DNA of 64,000 bases from Cryptomeria japonica (GCF_030272615.1 NC_081407.1:267500575-267564574), one strand, 5' to 3'; positions 25,309-38,056 are shown, counted from the first letter of the stretch. Program-made: numbers and translations. The notes: generated by a model not told the origin, from the letters alone.

Positions 25309-26822
25309 CCAGCAAACTATGTCTTTAAGAATTGCAAATCAACATGTAAAATGTCAACTTCTTCATGAAATTTCATTTCATTTGGGGACCCAAAAATGGC
25401 ACATTAAATTTAGATTCCCTCCTAAATTTTAGTTTGAATTTGCCTTGGAATCTTCATTTAGTGTTCTTACAACACTCTTAAAGTTTGCTAAAGATAGGAG
25501 TCCACTTCATGCCACCAACTCACCCATTTGACTCCAAACTTGGCAAAACCCATAAATCCTCATGTGTTACACCATACAAAATATACTTTGCCATAAGCAT
25601 TTACTCCCTACAAATTTGAATTTGAACTTTATTTGGCTTCCATTTAGGTGTGTGGGATCCATCAATTTCCAAGACTATATTGACAAATTTTGAAAGTTAA
25701 CAATTTAAATTGTTACCAAATTATAATAAAAATATTTGCTAAAGTCTATTACAAGCCATGGCAAAATATTTGACTTCATTAATCAGAAAAATCAATCTAA
25801 AGCCAAAACTCCAACTATACAAAAAATAATAATAATAATTGAATGTGCCAGAATGCTCCATCCCCATTATTTTGTTTCTCTTACGCTATTATTTTTTTCC
25901 TACAACTTCTAAAAAGAGAAGGCCCTTTTGAAACCTCTATTTTATTTTTAGTAAAAAATAAATCAAGAAACACGCATTAACTTAAATTAATTTCCAATTT
26001 TTTTTATCTATAAATTATTTTATTAAAGAGTGCATAATAATAAAATTTGAATCTCTTATATATTGTAGTTTTTTAAATCTGTGGGGTATGTGAATCTGAG
26101 GGCAAGTCCAGTGGAATCAAAATAAGCTTGCCGAATCTTACAACTATGCTTCCAGTGGTTCCCAACATTTTAGAAGGATTACAGAAGACTATTTTTTTTC
26201 TATCGCTAACATGAGGAACTAACAATACATTTTGGGGAAAAAATAGACTATGGTCATTCTAAAAATCGATGTCAAAAGATCAGAAGACAGCTGAATCATA
26301 CTGCTACAAATTCCGTGGAGGAACCTGAATATGCAAACACACTCTCCACATATGAGCATCTCCTCAAAAGTCATATTTTTTCTTGGCAAGGTCGGTCTAT
26401 CATCATCTCTGCAACATAGTTGAAATCACATTCTACGGGAATATGTTCAACTGTAGTAAATTCAGTGGGATAACATTCCCAGTAACATAGAACAAAAAAA
26501 TGTTGATACAATGCACAATCTGAAAATTTCTTTAATGTTTTAATTTCGTCTCTCTTCTTCTAGGTGGCTTCATTTTACCTTTTGCCAACTTATTTCCTGT
26601 ATTCCTAAAACTCCAACAATTTGTGGCCATCCCCTAGGCTCAAAATAGCATAAAATTTATTTCATGGCATTTAGCATGACCATCAAGAAATTTTACTTAG
26701 TATCCATCAGCACTCTAATTTTCATTGTGGTTTCTTCATTTCTATCAGAAATTATTTATCAAAAATCCATGCTTCAGACTGAAATAGACTATGGTAAATC
26801 ATAATACAGTTGCTTGACAATG
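25309..26822. other. No gene recognised; 3' flank of the PPR gene
   Basis: AT-rich, no frame with recognisable features. The part nearest 26822 is presumably 3' UTR of the minus-strand PPR gene; no decisive polyadenylation site can be chosen by eye. Confidence 0.5.
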
Positions 26823-29003
26823 TTACCAATAATCTCCACAAGAGCACAGTCCATCTTTAAAATGATGGAAGCGGTGGGCATCCCTAACTATTATTTCTCG
26901 CCCAGCAATTTTTGAAATGAACTTGATGGCAGTGTGGCAGTCACCACACACACGAAGATTCTTTACAATTCTGATTGGAATCCCATGAGGAATGCTGATA
27001 AGACCAAAAGCAAGTGCCAGCTTTTCACTGTGATAGATAAGAAAGTTGTCTTTATATTCATCTTCTACATCATGCAGAACAAAATTTGTGTCAGGCACAT
27101 ATCCCGCCGCCTTCATCTGTCTGGCAAGTATCTCCAGCATTTCATAAATCTCCTCTACTTGTGGATGAGATCGGTCTCCTGCAACAAACGAATGCACTGT
27201 GTTCTTTACCTCAATCCAGCTGCAACCTGGATTTTTTCTTACATTTCTATCCTTCATCATTTTTCTTACTTTAGAAACATCATCCCACCTACCAGCTGAA
27301 GCATAGATGTTTGACATGAGAACATAATTTGCAGCATTCTGTGGTTCCAATTTGAAAAGGCATTCAGCTGCTTGTATACCTAGTTCTAGGTTACTATGGA
27401 TTCTACAAGAAGCAAGTAATGATCCCCACAGATTAGCATGAGGTTCAAACGGCATTGTTTTCATGAGATTATCTGCCTCATTCAAGCGTCCAGCTCGTCC
27501 AAGAAGATCAATCATACAAGCGTAGTGGTCTGCTATAGGTGTAATGTTATGATCATGAGTCATGCAGTTAAAATATTGATAACCTTCATGCACCAATCCT
27601 GAATGACTGCAAGCATTAAGGACACCAATAAAGGTGATGTGATCTGGCTTCATGCCTGCCTTCAGCATTTGTTCAAAAAGCTGCAGAGATTCCTTTCCAA
27701 ACCCATGATAAGCAAATCCTCCAATCATTGCAGTCCAGGAAACCAAGTCTCTTTCAGACATAGCATTGAACACTTGATGGGCATCTTCAATGCACCCAGA
27801 TTTAGCATAAGTGGTGACAAGAGCATTGCCCACTGATAAGTGTGACAGAAAACCACTTGCGAGTGTGTGCGCATGAATCTGCTTGCCTACTTTCAAAGCA
27901 GCTAGATTTGCACATGCACTTAAAACAGAGGCCAATGTCAACTGATCTGGCTTCACACCTTCCATTTGCATTTGAGAAAAGAGCTTGAGAGCCTCCTCGC
28001 CTAATCCATTCTGAACATACCCAGCAATCATAACAGTCCACGTAACAGAGCTATGCACAAGCATTGTGTCAAAAATTCTGCGTGCAACATCTATATTTTT
28101 ACATTTGGCATACATATCAACAAGGGCACTGCCCACAAACGTGCTTAATTCAAGTCCAATTCTGATTATGTGAACATGGACTTGCTTGCCCTCTTCCAAC
28201 GCCAAAAAGCTACCACATACACTAAGAAGACTCCCAAGGGTAAACTCATCTGGCATTAAACCCGCCCACTGCATTTGTGAAAGAAGCTTCAATGCCTCCC
28301 CTACACAACCCTGCTGCGCATAGCCAGCGATTATCACATTCCATACAACTACATCTCTCGCAGTCATTTTGTCAAACACTTGGCGTGACTCCTGCAAATG
28401 CCCACATTTAGCATACATGTCGAGTAGAGCGCTACCCACAAAATTATTGGATTCAAACCCAGTCTTGATGATATGGGAATGCACCTGTTTCCCCTGTTGC
28501 ACATTGTTTAATCCAATGCACGCACTGAGAACACCTGCAAAAGTAATCCTATTAGGCTTCTTCCCATCCAGTTGCATGTGGCAAAACAGTTTCAAAGATT
28601 CAAGTTGAGCATAATGTTGTTCTCCATGCCCGCATTTGGCATATCCTGTAATCATCATGTTCCATGAAACAATATTTCGGTAATGCATTTTATCAAACAG
28701 TTGTCGTGCATCCTCTAAACACCCGCACTTGGCATACATGTTCGCGAGACGGTTTAAGAGCGAAACATCAGGGTAAAAAGCAGCCTTGATTATGTGGCCA
28801 TGGATAAGCTTACCCTCCGCCAGGGCACATTCCTCTAACAGCTCGCTTACACAGCAGTTCCTCTCGAACTGATTCCAACTGTAATAACCTGGCATTGTTA
28901 TTGGTGTTTTCATAGGTGACGTGGGTATTGTGGTACAGATGAATGATTCTAAGGCTTTGGCTCTCCGCCTGGGTAATCTCCATGGCGGAGGCAAAACCAA
29001 CAT
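26823..29003 (-). CDS. Pentatricopeptide repeat protein, PLS class with E/E+ and DYW domains
   Basis: An uninterrupted 726-residue protein. After an Arg-rich, acid-poor N terminus (MLVLPPPWRLPRRRAKALES) suited to mitochondrial or plastid import, PLS-type PPR motifs run from about residue 60 to 560, marked by repeated LLDMYAKCG, VVWNVIIAGYAQ and PDEFTLGSLLSVC patterns. The E/E+ region includes the PG box (PGCSWIE, 592-598). The DYW domain ends the protein: HSEKLA (658-663, His and Glu of the deaminase-like site), CGDCH (686-690) and CSCGDYW (720-726). DYW proteins bind organelle RNA in a sequence-specific way, and many carry out C-to-U editing; the intact HxE and CxxC suggest catalytic competence. 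The target RNA cannot be predicted safely here. No intron, as usual for the family. The first Met is chosen because it gives the presequence; Met31 and Met37 are alternatives. Confidence 0.97.
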   Translation of the reverse strand: MLVLPPPWRLPRRRAKALESFICTTIPTSPMKTPITMPGYYSWNQFERNCCVSELLEECALAEGKLIHGHIIKAAFYPDVSLLNRLANMYAKCGCLEDARQLFDKMHYRNIVSWNMMITGYAKCGHGEQHYAQLESLKLFCHMQLDGKKPNRITFAGVLSACIGLNNVQQGKQVHSHIIKTGFESNNFVGSALLDMYAKCGHLQESRQVFDKMTARDVVVWNVIIAGYAQQGCVGEALKLLSQMQWAGLMPDEFTLGSLLSVCGSFLALEEGKQVHVHIIRIGLELSTFVGSALVDMYAKCKNIDVARRIFDTMLVHSSVTWTVMIAGYVQNGLGEEALKLFSQMQMEGVKPDQLTLASVLSACANLAALKVGKQIHAHTLASGFLSHLSVGNALVTTYAKSGCIEDAHQVFNAMSERDLVSWTAMIGGFAYHGFGKESLQLFEQMLKAGMKPDHITFIGVLNACSHSGLVHEGYQYFNCMTHDHNITPIADHYACMIDLLGRAGRLNEADNLMKTMPFEPHANLWGSLLASCRIHSNLELGIQAAECLFKLEPQNAANYVLMSNIYASAGRWDDVSKVRKMMKDRNVRKNPGCSWIEVKNTVHSFVAGDRSHPQVEEIYEMLEILARQMKAAGYVPDTNFVLHDVEDEYKDNFLIYHSEKLALAFGLISIPHGIPIRIVKNLRVCGDCHTAIKFISKIAGREIIVRDAHRFHHFKDGLCSCGDYW

Positions 29004-32000
29004 CTATACCTATCAACCACCCATCACAATACAACATTTTGCATGCAACCCATTCTGGCAGGATCACTTCGTTTCATTCCAGCAAATGTGATCATTCTCT
29101 GTCACGACGATTCTTTCCAATGAAGACGTTCAACATAAATCACAATTGTAGTGTGGCAGGGATAAATTTACCTGACAGCCAGGATTATTCCTGAAATTAA
29201 ACCCTTAATGTTAAGCAATTTACATATGCATATGCTTAACACTAATATATCTATATTTACAAAATTTATGTATATGGCAAGAAATATCTTATAATAGAAG
29301 AGAATTATTGTAAAATAAATGTTCTTCTAAAATACTAAACACCAAGAATATAAATCCATTAAAGTCCTACATGCAAAAAGTGGAGACAAGTGGCAAGGGT
29401 TCTATTATTTTAATTGGAGTAATAAAATAGCACCTCCACAAAAGCTAAAACATGGCATATTTCATGCATTTACCTATCATTTGCATGTCAAATTGTTTCA
29501 AAAATGGATATTTGTTTACAGACATTTTGATGTCATTGTAGATGCCTCTCGGCATAACCAGAGATTAATCGATGAGCATATGGATCGTATGCTTAAACTT
29601 AAGCATGATTTTAGAGTAATTTAAATTTTGGTGTATAAGCTGATAGAGCTCAATCAACTTTTCTTCTCTTTCTCTTTTCTTTGGTTTTGGATTTTGTTTA
29701 TTAGGCATAATTATCAAACATGATCATGTTTATTGTTACTTTCTTTAAGTCCACTTTCATCTTAAAAAATGGATTCTAGTCCGTTAATTTGGAAGTAAAA
29801 ACATTTAAATTTGGCATTCAAGATGTCACTAAGTTCCATGACATTAAAATCTTATCCATCAAATATCCATCTCCTAAAATCATTCTAAAGAGTATTCTAG
29901 ACATCAATAATTCAACTCCCATCCTAAACATGGATTCTAGTTCGTTAATTTAGGAGTAATAACATTTGAATTTGACATTAAAGACATCATTAAGTCCAGG
30001 GCACTAAAATCTTATCCACCAAACATCCATCTCCTAACATCATTCTAAAGAGTATTTAGGACATCAAATCATAGAGCAATTTACATTTGCATCAACAAAC
30101 ATTAAATTCGGCATATTGTACATCATGTGTCTTCAATCTTTTCATGCTCTTATGGAAAAAGTATAAGCCCCGCTTGTGTTTGATTCCTACAACACATTAA
30201 TTATTTGAAAGGTTTATAATTATTTTTTTTATGGCGTACCTCATAGATGAATAAACAATGCTTTGGTCTGCATTGGGGTCTTATATGAAATGTCGATGTG
30301 TGTATATATACTAACCTATTCTTGATATCGTTAATATGATCATTATTTATATTCAGGCTTTGGTATATGATTTAGGAGATTGGATTAGTAAATGTGTTAC
30401 TTTATTGAGTGTTTATGAATTTCATTAAAGAATAATTCATGTTTTACTTAAAGGATTAATCAAGATTAGTATATCGATTTAGATTGTAATTGGATTACAT
30501 AAAATGTGAATATTATGTTGGATCAAAATAATATTTATTATGGAATATGACGTGATATTATGCATGTCATGGTTTCTCATTTGTGAGCTATAATGATATG
30601 TTGATGTAACATGTTTCCTTAGCTATGATTCCATGATAGGATTGATGTGTGCATTGAGTGTGTAGGGATTTAATAAATGTTATGACTAACAAAGTGGTAT
30701 TTGGAGTAAATGATCATAAATCAAATTAAACCCACATCACTTCATCTAACAAATTAATGAGATCTCTCCTCATGTTTAGACCATTTTTTTCCTTGTCACC
30801 ATGGGTGTGGGAAACCTATTGGTATCGATACGTGCACATTTATGTTCATCAATAGTTATGTTAGCATTTATTTCAATTTAGATATCTCTACACTTCATGA
30901 AAGGTGCCAAAATTTGTAAGCTTTTCATTTAATTTAGTTTTAGCATATGGTGGAATTTATTCCTTTTACGTGATATTTTATTTGATCTTCCTCTCTTGTG
31001 AAGTGAATTTATGGTTATCCAAACTGAAACGTGGGTTTGGATATTTATTTTACGTGGAAGATGGTTTTAGTTCTTGGAATGTTGTATTATTCTTGCATTG
31101 ATTTAATTATCTCAATTGGGAATTCATTTCAATTATTTTGGTTTTAGAGTTATGTGACCTATCCCTAGATTGGATTCATTTATAAAGTTCTCCTTTTTGA
31201 GAAAATGGGTTTTTTTCAATGTATTTCCTCATATCCTAATTCAAAGGGAGTTTGGAGAAGAGAGCAAACTTGGAGGGTGGAGTTTAATACTGAGAGCTCA
31301 TTGAAACTTGAGAAGGAAACTACTTTGTGGGTTATCATTTGTTACTTGTCGGTATTCTCCTAATGGAAGGAATTATCCTCACCTTCTTATAATGGGTGTA
31401 ATACCCACAATAAACAACAAATGGCATAAACTTGATGTTGCTAAAATCGCATTATATAGATCTACAACATATCAATACACCATTATAGTAGTTGTAATAG
31501 TTTGAAATACAACAATTGAGATAATAATAAAACCCACAATTGCACAACCACAAAAACAAATTGAAGATATAATGCTTATTAATATTCTCTAAGATTAAAA
31601 TCTTTTATTATATTAAACAGGATTATAAAATATTATAACATACTACTATGAGCATATTTGGATCTAGACTTATCTTGCTTCTTGTCCTTCTTCTTAAATT
31701 TTTATTTGGTTCTCCCATGAACCACTATGGCCTCCTTGGCCAAATCAGAACTCTTTTTTATCATTTCTTCTTGTTGGGTGAAAATTTTGTAAACTCGAAG
31801 GAGCTTACAAATTATAGATTTTCACCACAGTGTGTGAGACAATACCTCTTAGAAGGCAAGGTATAATCTCTCCTATTTATAAGGGAAGGCTCCCCCTTTC
31901 TACTACAATCTCTATTTACTCATAATTTACCTGCTAACTTTACACTATTTTCAAGATGAAACAATAACTTAATTCTTTTTTTTTAGAACAAGTATTTATC

Positions 32001-32700
32001 CAATTCTCTATTTAGAATAGAGCAACAAAACAATTTTAACTTGCAGTAATCTTAAAATAATATGCTAATTGGAAGAAAAGTGTCCATGAAAGTGTAAAGT
32101 CTTTCGTTGCTTCCTTTTTTAAAATAACTTAAGGGATGGATCTTATCTTTTGTATACAAAGAGCTCAAAGTCTCCTCCAGATACTTAAGTCCTATCAACT
32201 ACTATAACCCAGATATTGATATATTGTAACCACAAAGTCTTCCAAATATATGACAAAAGCTTTCTACTCTAACAAGATAACTCAACAAAGCACAAAGTCT
32301 TCACTTTATTATCCATTTAATACAATTTTTTCAATAAGATATCATAACACAGTCTACAATATTTTACCATATCTCTTTTAACTCAAATACTGTTCACAAA
32401 GCAAGATATAATCTCAAAGAAAGTAGAAAAGAATGACATAAGAATATTACCTCGCACGATAAAGTAATCCCAAGACAAAGATTGGATGCAACTTCTATTC
32501 TTCTTCGATTAAACTTCTTAGGAAAGTAGTCCCAAGACGGGAAAGTTACAACTAATTGTGACTAAGTCAAAAGTAGAGATCTATTTGACTTAGGACATGT
32601 GAAGTCCTATATGCACGTACTAATGCATACATAAAATGACACCTGAGGTGTCGATTGGAATTACAAAATGCCACTAAGAAAGCATAAAATAATCTCAGTA
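29004..32700. other. No gene recognised; contains a tandem repeat
   Basis: The first few hundred bases are presumably the PPR promoter and 5' UTR. The rest is AT-rich. Short frames (for example 30904-31101 and 31648-31866) are hydrophobic and featureless. TGTAATACCCACAATAAAC at 31396 looks like an LTR start, but no partner end was found. Confidence 0.45.
29769..30066. repeat. Two-copy tandem repeat, period about 161 bp
   Basis: ATGGATTCTAGT starts each copy (29769 and 29930). Both continue through CGTTAATTT, AACATTT, CACTAA/CACTAAAATC and CATTCTAAAGAGTAT in the same order. Identity is about 85% by eye. Confidence 0.85.
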
Positions 32701-32749
32701 TCATTATCTTCATGTTGATCTCATTCCTAGAATTCGTCAAACCTTTGTA

Positions 32750-35328
32750 GAGAAATTTTCATCTAGTCTTCGTTAGGTCCCTGAGTATGACTGTGATGAC
32801 CTTGACCTGTGTAATAGATACTCCCAAATCAACACATTGTTTCTTATGTTTCTTCAAGAGAGAATCCAGAAAATCAAGAATGAACTGAAGATCAACCAAC
32901 TTATCAATAGAGGACAAAGAGAGGTCCTCTCTCTCAATTTCAGCAGTTAGCAACAAACTAAATTCTTTGATAACCATATCTACATCTAGAACTTCATGGT
33001 TTTCATCTAAGAAAGTGCAAGGAATTTATGATACTTTATCAACAATCTCTTTCTTTCTATCCATAAATTCCTTCTAAGCCTTTCTTAGGTCTTTGATAAG
33101 CCGCTCTAGAGTATTCATTTGATGCTCTAATGCTTCTCATTGTTCTACATACATATCTCGAGAAGGGATGACACCATTTTCCACAAGAACGTCTGAGTTG
33201 AAATCTTCAAGTTTCATTGGTAGAAGAGTTCTATAATGTTATCTACCTTAGTTTTCACAATGTCGAGATTCTTGACTATGGTAATGGCTAAACTCAGGAG
33301 TCGTGCTCCTTGACTAAGCATTCTATCCATCTATTCACCCACTACTCTACCCCATGAAGTTGCTTGCTCATCTCTCTTCTTGACATGTTCATCCAGTGAT
33401 GAAGTCAACGATTCAATTGCTTCAAAGGACACTTTGTCACCTTGATTAGAATAGTAGTGAGTTGTTCAACCTATGCTTTAAGTTTATCTTTCTTGATTTT
33501 ATCCTCATCATATCTATCAATGAGAGCATCTAAAGTTGTTTGAATATCTACTTTGACATAGTCATGAGTTTGTTTGCCAAATCAACCCTACTAATAGTAT
33601 AATTTGAGTCTTGAATTTGATCAATGTCCTTATGAGTGGGAGGAATGGCAGTCCCTGCATATTTGTTCTTAGTTTTATCTACCTTTATCCTTGACAAAGT
33701 CTTGGCTTTCTTGGTAGTCTTAGGTTTGGTGGAAATGAGCTGACTGAAATCAAAATCATCTAGAGAAACAACTTGTTTCTTCCTCTTAGGAGCATTGGAG
33801 AACAACCATGGTGGTAAGGAAGAATCATCTGCATCAACACCTGTGACTAAAGCTTGAGAGGGATCTATTTGTTCCTGAGAAGTAGTACCCACAATAAGTG
33901 AAGTTGTAGTAATAATGATGGGAGGATTTTTGAGAAATGACTCATTAGGTCTAGGACCAGTCTTTGTCCTAAATTTATCAAATCATCCAACATGATGGCT
34001 GACACTTAGGATAAATTTTGAAAGATGGAGAAAACATTCTCAATATTATCATGTGGGGTATCCAAGGTAGACTGGCTATTACTAGTGGAAGGAACATGAA
34101 AAATTGTACTGGGAGTAATATAAGTTACAGTAGATCCTAAAGGTTTTGATTCAATGGTAGAAACAAGAGCATGAACTATGGTTGAGGAAGAAAGAGATAC
34201 ATGTGAAAGGGACTCATGGGACTTATCCAATTGAGAAGTCTAAGAAGATTGTGGTAATCCATCTTCATCATGTTCTTCATTATCCTCCTCTTCACCTTCA
34301 AGTCGATCTACATCAACAGGCTCCAGATCAAGAGGTCCACATCCAAATGCTTACCTTGTACCTCGGACTCTTTTGTATCCTAATATTTTGAAATGGAAGA
34401 TTCTCCTTGGGATTTTCCTTTGTTAGCCCCAACTATGAATTTCAACTTTGGAGCCTTTTGGGGAGTAGTAGGATCTTGTTTATTCTTTTTTCTAACCTCT
34501 AACCTTTTACCAATAGGTCCAGTTGTATCATCATTAGAATTAATAGAGAAAGGCTTCAACTGAATTCCCTTGTTAGAAAGTCAAACATTAGTATTCGCAA
34601 GAATACTATGAAATCTATCTCTGATGGATGGTGCCTCTTTTTGTGACCATTGGATGAGTGGAAAGGGTGTTGAAGAAACTTTCTTTTCTACATAAACAAG
34701 TCTAGAACATTACCATCATCTTCAAGATCATCTGAGATATTAGCAAGGCCAAGCTCACGAATGTGATCCACTATGAGTCGACAATAGTCAAGTTTCTTGA
34801 TATTGTGCTTAGTCCTAAAATCAATCCAGATGTCTTCAATGCGGTGGACATGGACATATGCTTTCTTCAGTTTATTCCTCATTCCTCTATAATCAAAGTC
34901 TCTCCTTGCCTTGAATAATTTCATAGTTACTCTTCTCATTTCTTCCTTCATTGCAATTACCTTGAAGATTGAATTGATAGAGTACCTACCAATAGTCAAT
35001 GAGAACTTCAAACATGTCTTATGTGAACCAAATTGTGTTTCATGTACTACCAATATTTGATGAGCCAATTCCATTAATATAATTTCATTTGATGGATACA
35101 TTGGGAGCATAAAAGGTTCACCATTAAAGCATCCCACCCTAAGATAGGTGAAGGTAGGGAACTATAGGAATATACATTTGTCCTCATTCACTACTTCCCA
35201 TGCATGATCTGATACTCCTTTCTTGTATAAATATTTGTCAACCATGCACATGTGATAGCCAAAGAATGCATCATTCACCCTCCGAAAATGATGAAAATTG
35301 TTATTCAATACCAACTGGGAATAGTATT
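32750..35328 (-). pseudogene. Unknown long gene, C-terminal part (broken)
   Basis: Reading down from 35323, a coherent but interrupted protein is visible: FRRVNDAFFGYHMCMVDKYLYKKGVSDHAWEVV, an in-frame TAG at about 35162-35164, then GCFNGEPFMLPMYPSNEIILMELAHQI and a helical stretch ending GLANISDDLEDDGNV (34688). After frame changes it becomes a low-complexity, Lys/Ser/Thr-rich tail (PKRKKQVVSLDDFDFSQL, 33892-33548) and a coiled-coil-like end (32977-32759). I do not recognise the family and assign no function. Orientation and reading agree with the segment at 38057-38758, from which it is separated by the LTR element at 35329-38051. The gene looks like a decayed repeat-borne ORF rather than a single-copy gene. 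Confidence 0.55.
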
Positions 35329-35665
35329 TGAAGAAGTTGAGAAATACAACTTCAGAGATCCCAAGAACACCTGCAAGCAAAATACCTATCACAAGAGAAG
35401 GATGGAGGCAAAAAAGCAATAATGGATTATCATTCAAAGAGGGAATGAATAAAGAAATGCAATACAATCCTTATAAAAGGAGATTATGCAACCCTAAAGT
35501 TGTGCAACCCTAAAGAAACCCTAAAGAGAAAATGTGTATTTAATAATTAGAATAATTATTAAATACCTACAATATTATTAAATGCCTAAGTTTAGCTTAA
35601 GTGTAGAGGATAATAGACTAATAATTAAATAAATAATTATTAGCTAATACATGATAACTCTAACA
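35329..35665 (-). repeat. 3' LTR of the LARD-like element
   Basis: 337 bp. Compared with the other LTR it has about 60 extra bases after TGAAGAAGTTGA (35341-35400) and small indels around 35410-35450 and 35515-35560. The rest matches closely, including the TTATAAAAGG promoter-like motif near 35471. Confidence 0.88.
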
Positions 35666-37227
35666 CCCTCCCGTAAGATGAACTTAGGGAGTAGCTAAAA
35701 ACAACTAAGGACTAAAAAATGCATGAAAGTAACAATGGGTCTCAGCAACTAGGCCTGATGAGGTACCCAAGTACAAAAGATCTCTCACAACTGGAGAAAA
35801 GGAGAAAACTTCATGGGAAAAACTTCTCTCCTAAAGAGAGAAAAACAAGTGAAGGACTAAAGAAGCCTCCAAACAAGAGAATGTCCCCAAAAAAAAGGAA
35901 CAAAGGATGAACATGAAGAACACCAGTGAAGCATGAAGCTGCAAACACTGTCAAAGAATAATTGTGGATCTGAAGAACCTCCACTAAAATAGAAGATGAT
36001 CAGGCAGAGAAGACTGTAATCTACATGAGTGCCCTCAAATAACACTACTCGAATTAGAAGGCAAACAAAGACAAACAACTAAACTCGAAGATACAGATGA
36101 CAAAAACAGCAAAGTCTGAAGAGCTTATCAATTGAAGATGGAAGGTTGCCTCCAAAAATAGGAATGAAAGAATGTCCATATGGTAAATGATCCATCTCAT
36201 TGAAATGCATAGGTAACCAGCCACTACATCCGCCTAGTACATAGGAACAAATACTGAATACATAGATCACTCCAACAAACTAAGGAAGCATTAGAACCAA
36301 CACCCAACAGGAGAAACCACCCCATAATGCTGACAAGGGAGAGGTGACAAGTACACTGAAACCGAATGCCAATAAAAACTGCATGACGAAGAACTAGGAA
36401 CATTGAGAGTGCAGCAGAAAGTACAAACACATATAAAGGCTAGTGTCGTGGAAGGAACACTCACTTGACACACATCATGAGGCTAATGTCATGGAAGGAA
36501 CACTGACATGACAAAGGTAGATGGCAAATAAAGGAAAACATCAAACCCCCCATAGCACTTTATAATGGAGTGCGATTACAATAAGGCACAAGATGTGCAA
36601 GATCTCAAGCATGCAAGGCATAGTGGCACTTTATCTCAGTGTGTTTCCAAAAAGGAAAATGCTAACAAAATGATGTATATAATGCTCAAAGAAGACAAAA
36701 GGCTGGAAAGACATAAATAATAGCCAAAGATGAGTCATCCCACACAAACAAAAGGATTTCAGGAGTTGAAACATCCAAGATATTCACTAGAGTGCATAAA
36801 TGCAAAACACTAAATAAAATGTACCTGTAGTAGAATCTAGAAAGAAGACCCATACCACTAGAAAGTGCATAGAACCAGCTTCCTAACGATATCTTGTTTG
36901 CCAAAAACGGATTCCAAATGCTCAAGATATGCCTCCCAGAGTGCAAAAAAGAACTTATGGCTTTGACGTCCAAAAAAGACATCAAAACAAAAAAAAAAAG
37001 AAAAAAGAAAAAAAAAAGATCAAACCTCCAGATCTGAAGAGAGCTCGGAAAGAGCTTTCCGATGCCTATTTGTTTGCCAAAATTCGACTCCGTTTGCCCA
37101 AGTTATAGCAAAAAAATGACCCCCCTATCAAAAAAGGCTTTCAAGAGGAGCCAGGAGTGGTGACTGGGAGGAGGTGGCAGGTGGGTCAGGCAGTGGTGTT
37201 GGTCGGGTCGCGGTGGCGGCGGTGGAG

Positions 37228-37403
37228 GTGAACAAATTTCCGACGATTATCGCTGTCGGTAGCGGGGAGTAGACCGCCGGAGGCTAGCCACGGTGGCGGT
37301 CGGGGGGCGGTGGCGGTGAACAAACTATCAATGGTTATCGCTGCCAGCAGCGGGGAGTAGACCGTTGGAGGCTAGCCATGGTGGCTAGGAAACCGTCGGC
37401 AGC
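37228..37403. repeat. 88-bp tandem duplication, GC-rich, in the LARD interior
   Basis: Two units (37228-37315 and 37316-37403) share GTGAACAAA, TTATCGCTG, AGCGGGGAGTAGACCG and GGAGGCTAGCCA in the same order. The region is far more GC-rich than its surroundings (GGCGGTGG runs). Confidence 0.85.
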
Positions 37404-37764
37404 AACAGGCGTTGTGGTGGCTACGGTCACTGTGGCGATTAGGGAATCGCGTTGAGCTGGGCATGTCGTTAAACTGCCTAAAACAATTTTTTTTATTTTT
37501 TTTATTTCTTTATGCGAGTTTTCTCGAAATTCATGCCCAAAAAAGGCAAAAACCAAAAAAAAAATCCAGAGGCCAAATTTGTCCAAATTGGACAAATTTT
37601 ATATGAAAATGGGGGTTTTTGGGTGTTCTGAGCTCAACGGTGAGGCTGGTTTGAGCCCAAAATGCCCAGAAACAAAGAAGAACCCCAGATTCAAATAAAA
37701 AACTTGAAACCCTAGCCTCCAAAAATCTTCTGAAAAAATCAGGAACAAGTAGCAGCAGATATAA

Positions 37765-37776
37765 GCTCTGATACCA
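37765..37776 (-). other. Primer-binding site, initiator tRNA-Met
   Basis: The minus strand reads TGGTATCAGAGC immediately after the end of the 5' LTR (37777-38051), the standard plant Copia-type primer site. Confidence 0.9.
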
Positions 37777-38051
37777 TGAAGAAGTTGAAGAATGGAGGCA
37801 AAAAAGCAATAATGGCTTTGAAGAAAAAGATTAGCATTCAGAGAGGGAATTAATAAAGAAATACAATACAATCCTTATAAAAGGAGATTATGCAACCCTA
37901 AAGTTGTGCAACCCTAAAGGGATAATGTGTAATTAATAATTAGAATAATTACCTACAATATTATTAAATGCCTAAGTTTAGCTTAAGTTTAGAGGATAAT
38001 AGACTAATAATTAAATAAATAATTATTAGCTAATACATGATAACTCTAACA
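37777..38051 (-). repeat. 5' LTR of the LARD-like element
   Basis: 275 bp, TGAAGAAGTTGAAG ... GATAACTCTAACA. Shares AATCCTTATAAAAGGAGATT with the 3' LTR. Confidence 0.88.
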
Positions 38052-38056
38052 GTATT

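Larger units (their letters stand above)
35324..38056 (-). mobile_element. Non-autonomous LTR retrotransposon (LARD-like) with GTATT target duplication
   Basis: LTRs lie at 35329-35665 and 37777-38051 with ends TGAAGAAGTTGA and ATAACTCTAACA. The flanks carry GTATT at 35324-35328 and 38052-38056. A primer-binding site complementary to initiator tRNA-Met (TGGTATCAGAGC on the minus strand, 37776-37765) adjoins the right LTR, and a polypurine tract (CGGGAGGG on minus, 35673-35666) adjoins the left LTR, so the element is oriented minus. The 2.1-kb interior has no gag, protease, RT or integrase, so movement would need enzymes supplied in trans. Confidence 0.9.

Noticed and set aside
27086-28608. 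Plus-strand frames opposite the PPR gene
   Set aside because: Antisense shadows of a convincing complete gene.
31396-32700. LTR starting TGTAATACCCACAATAAAC
   Set aside because: No matching end, target duplication or second copy could be found in the window.
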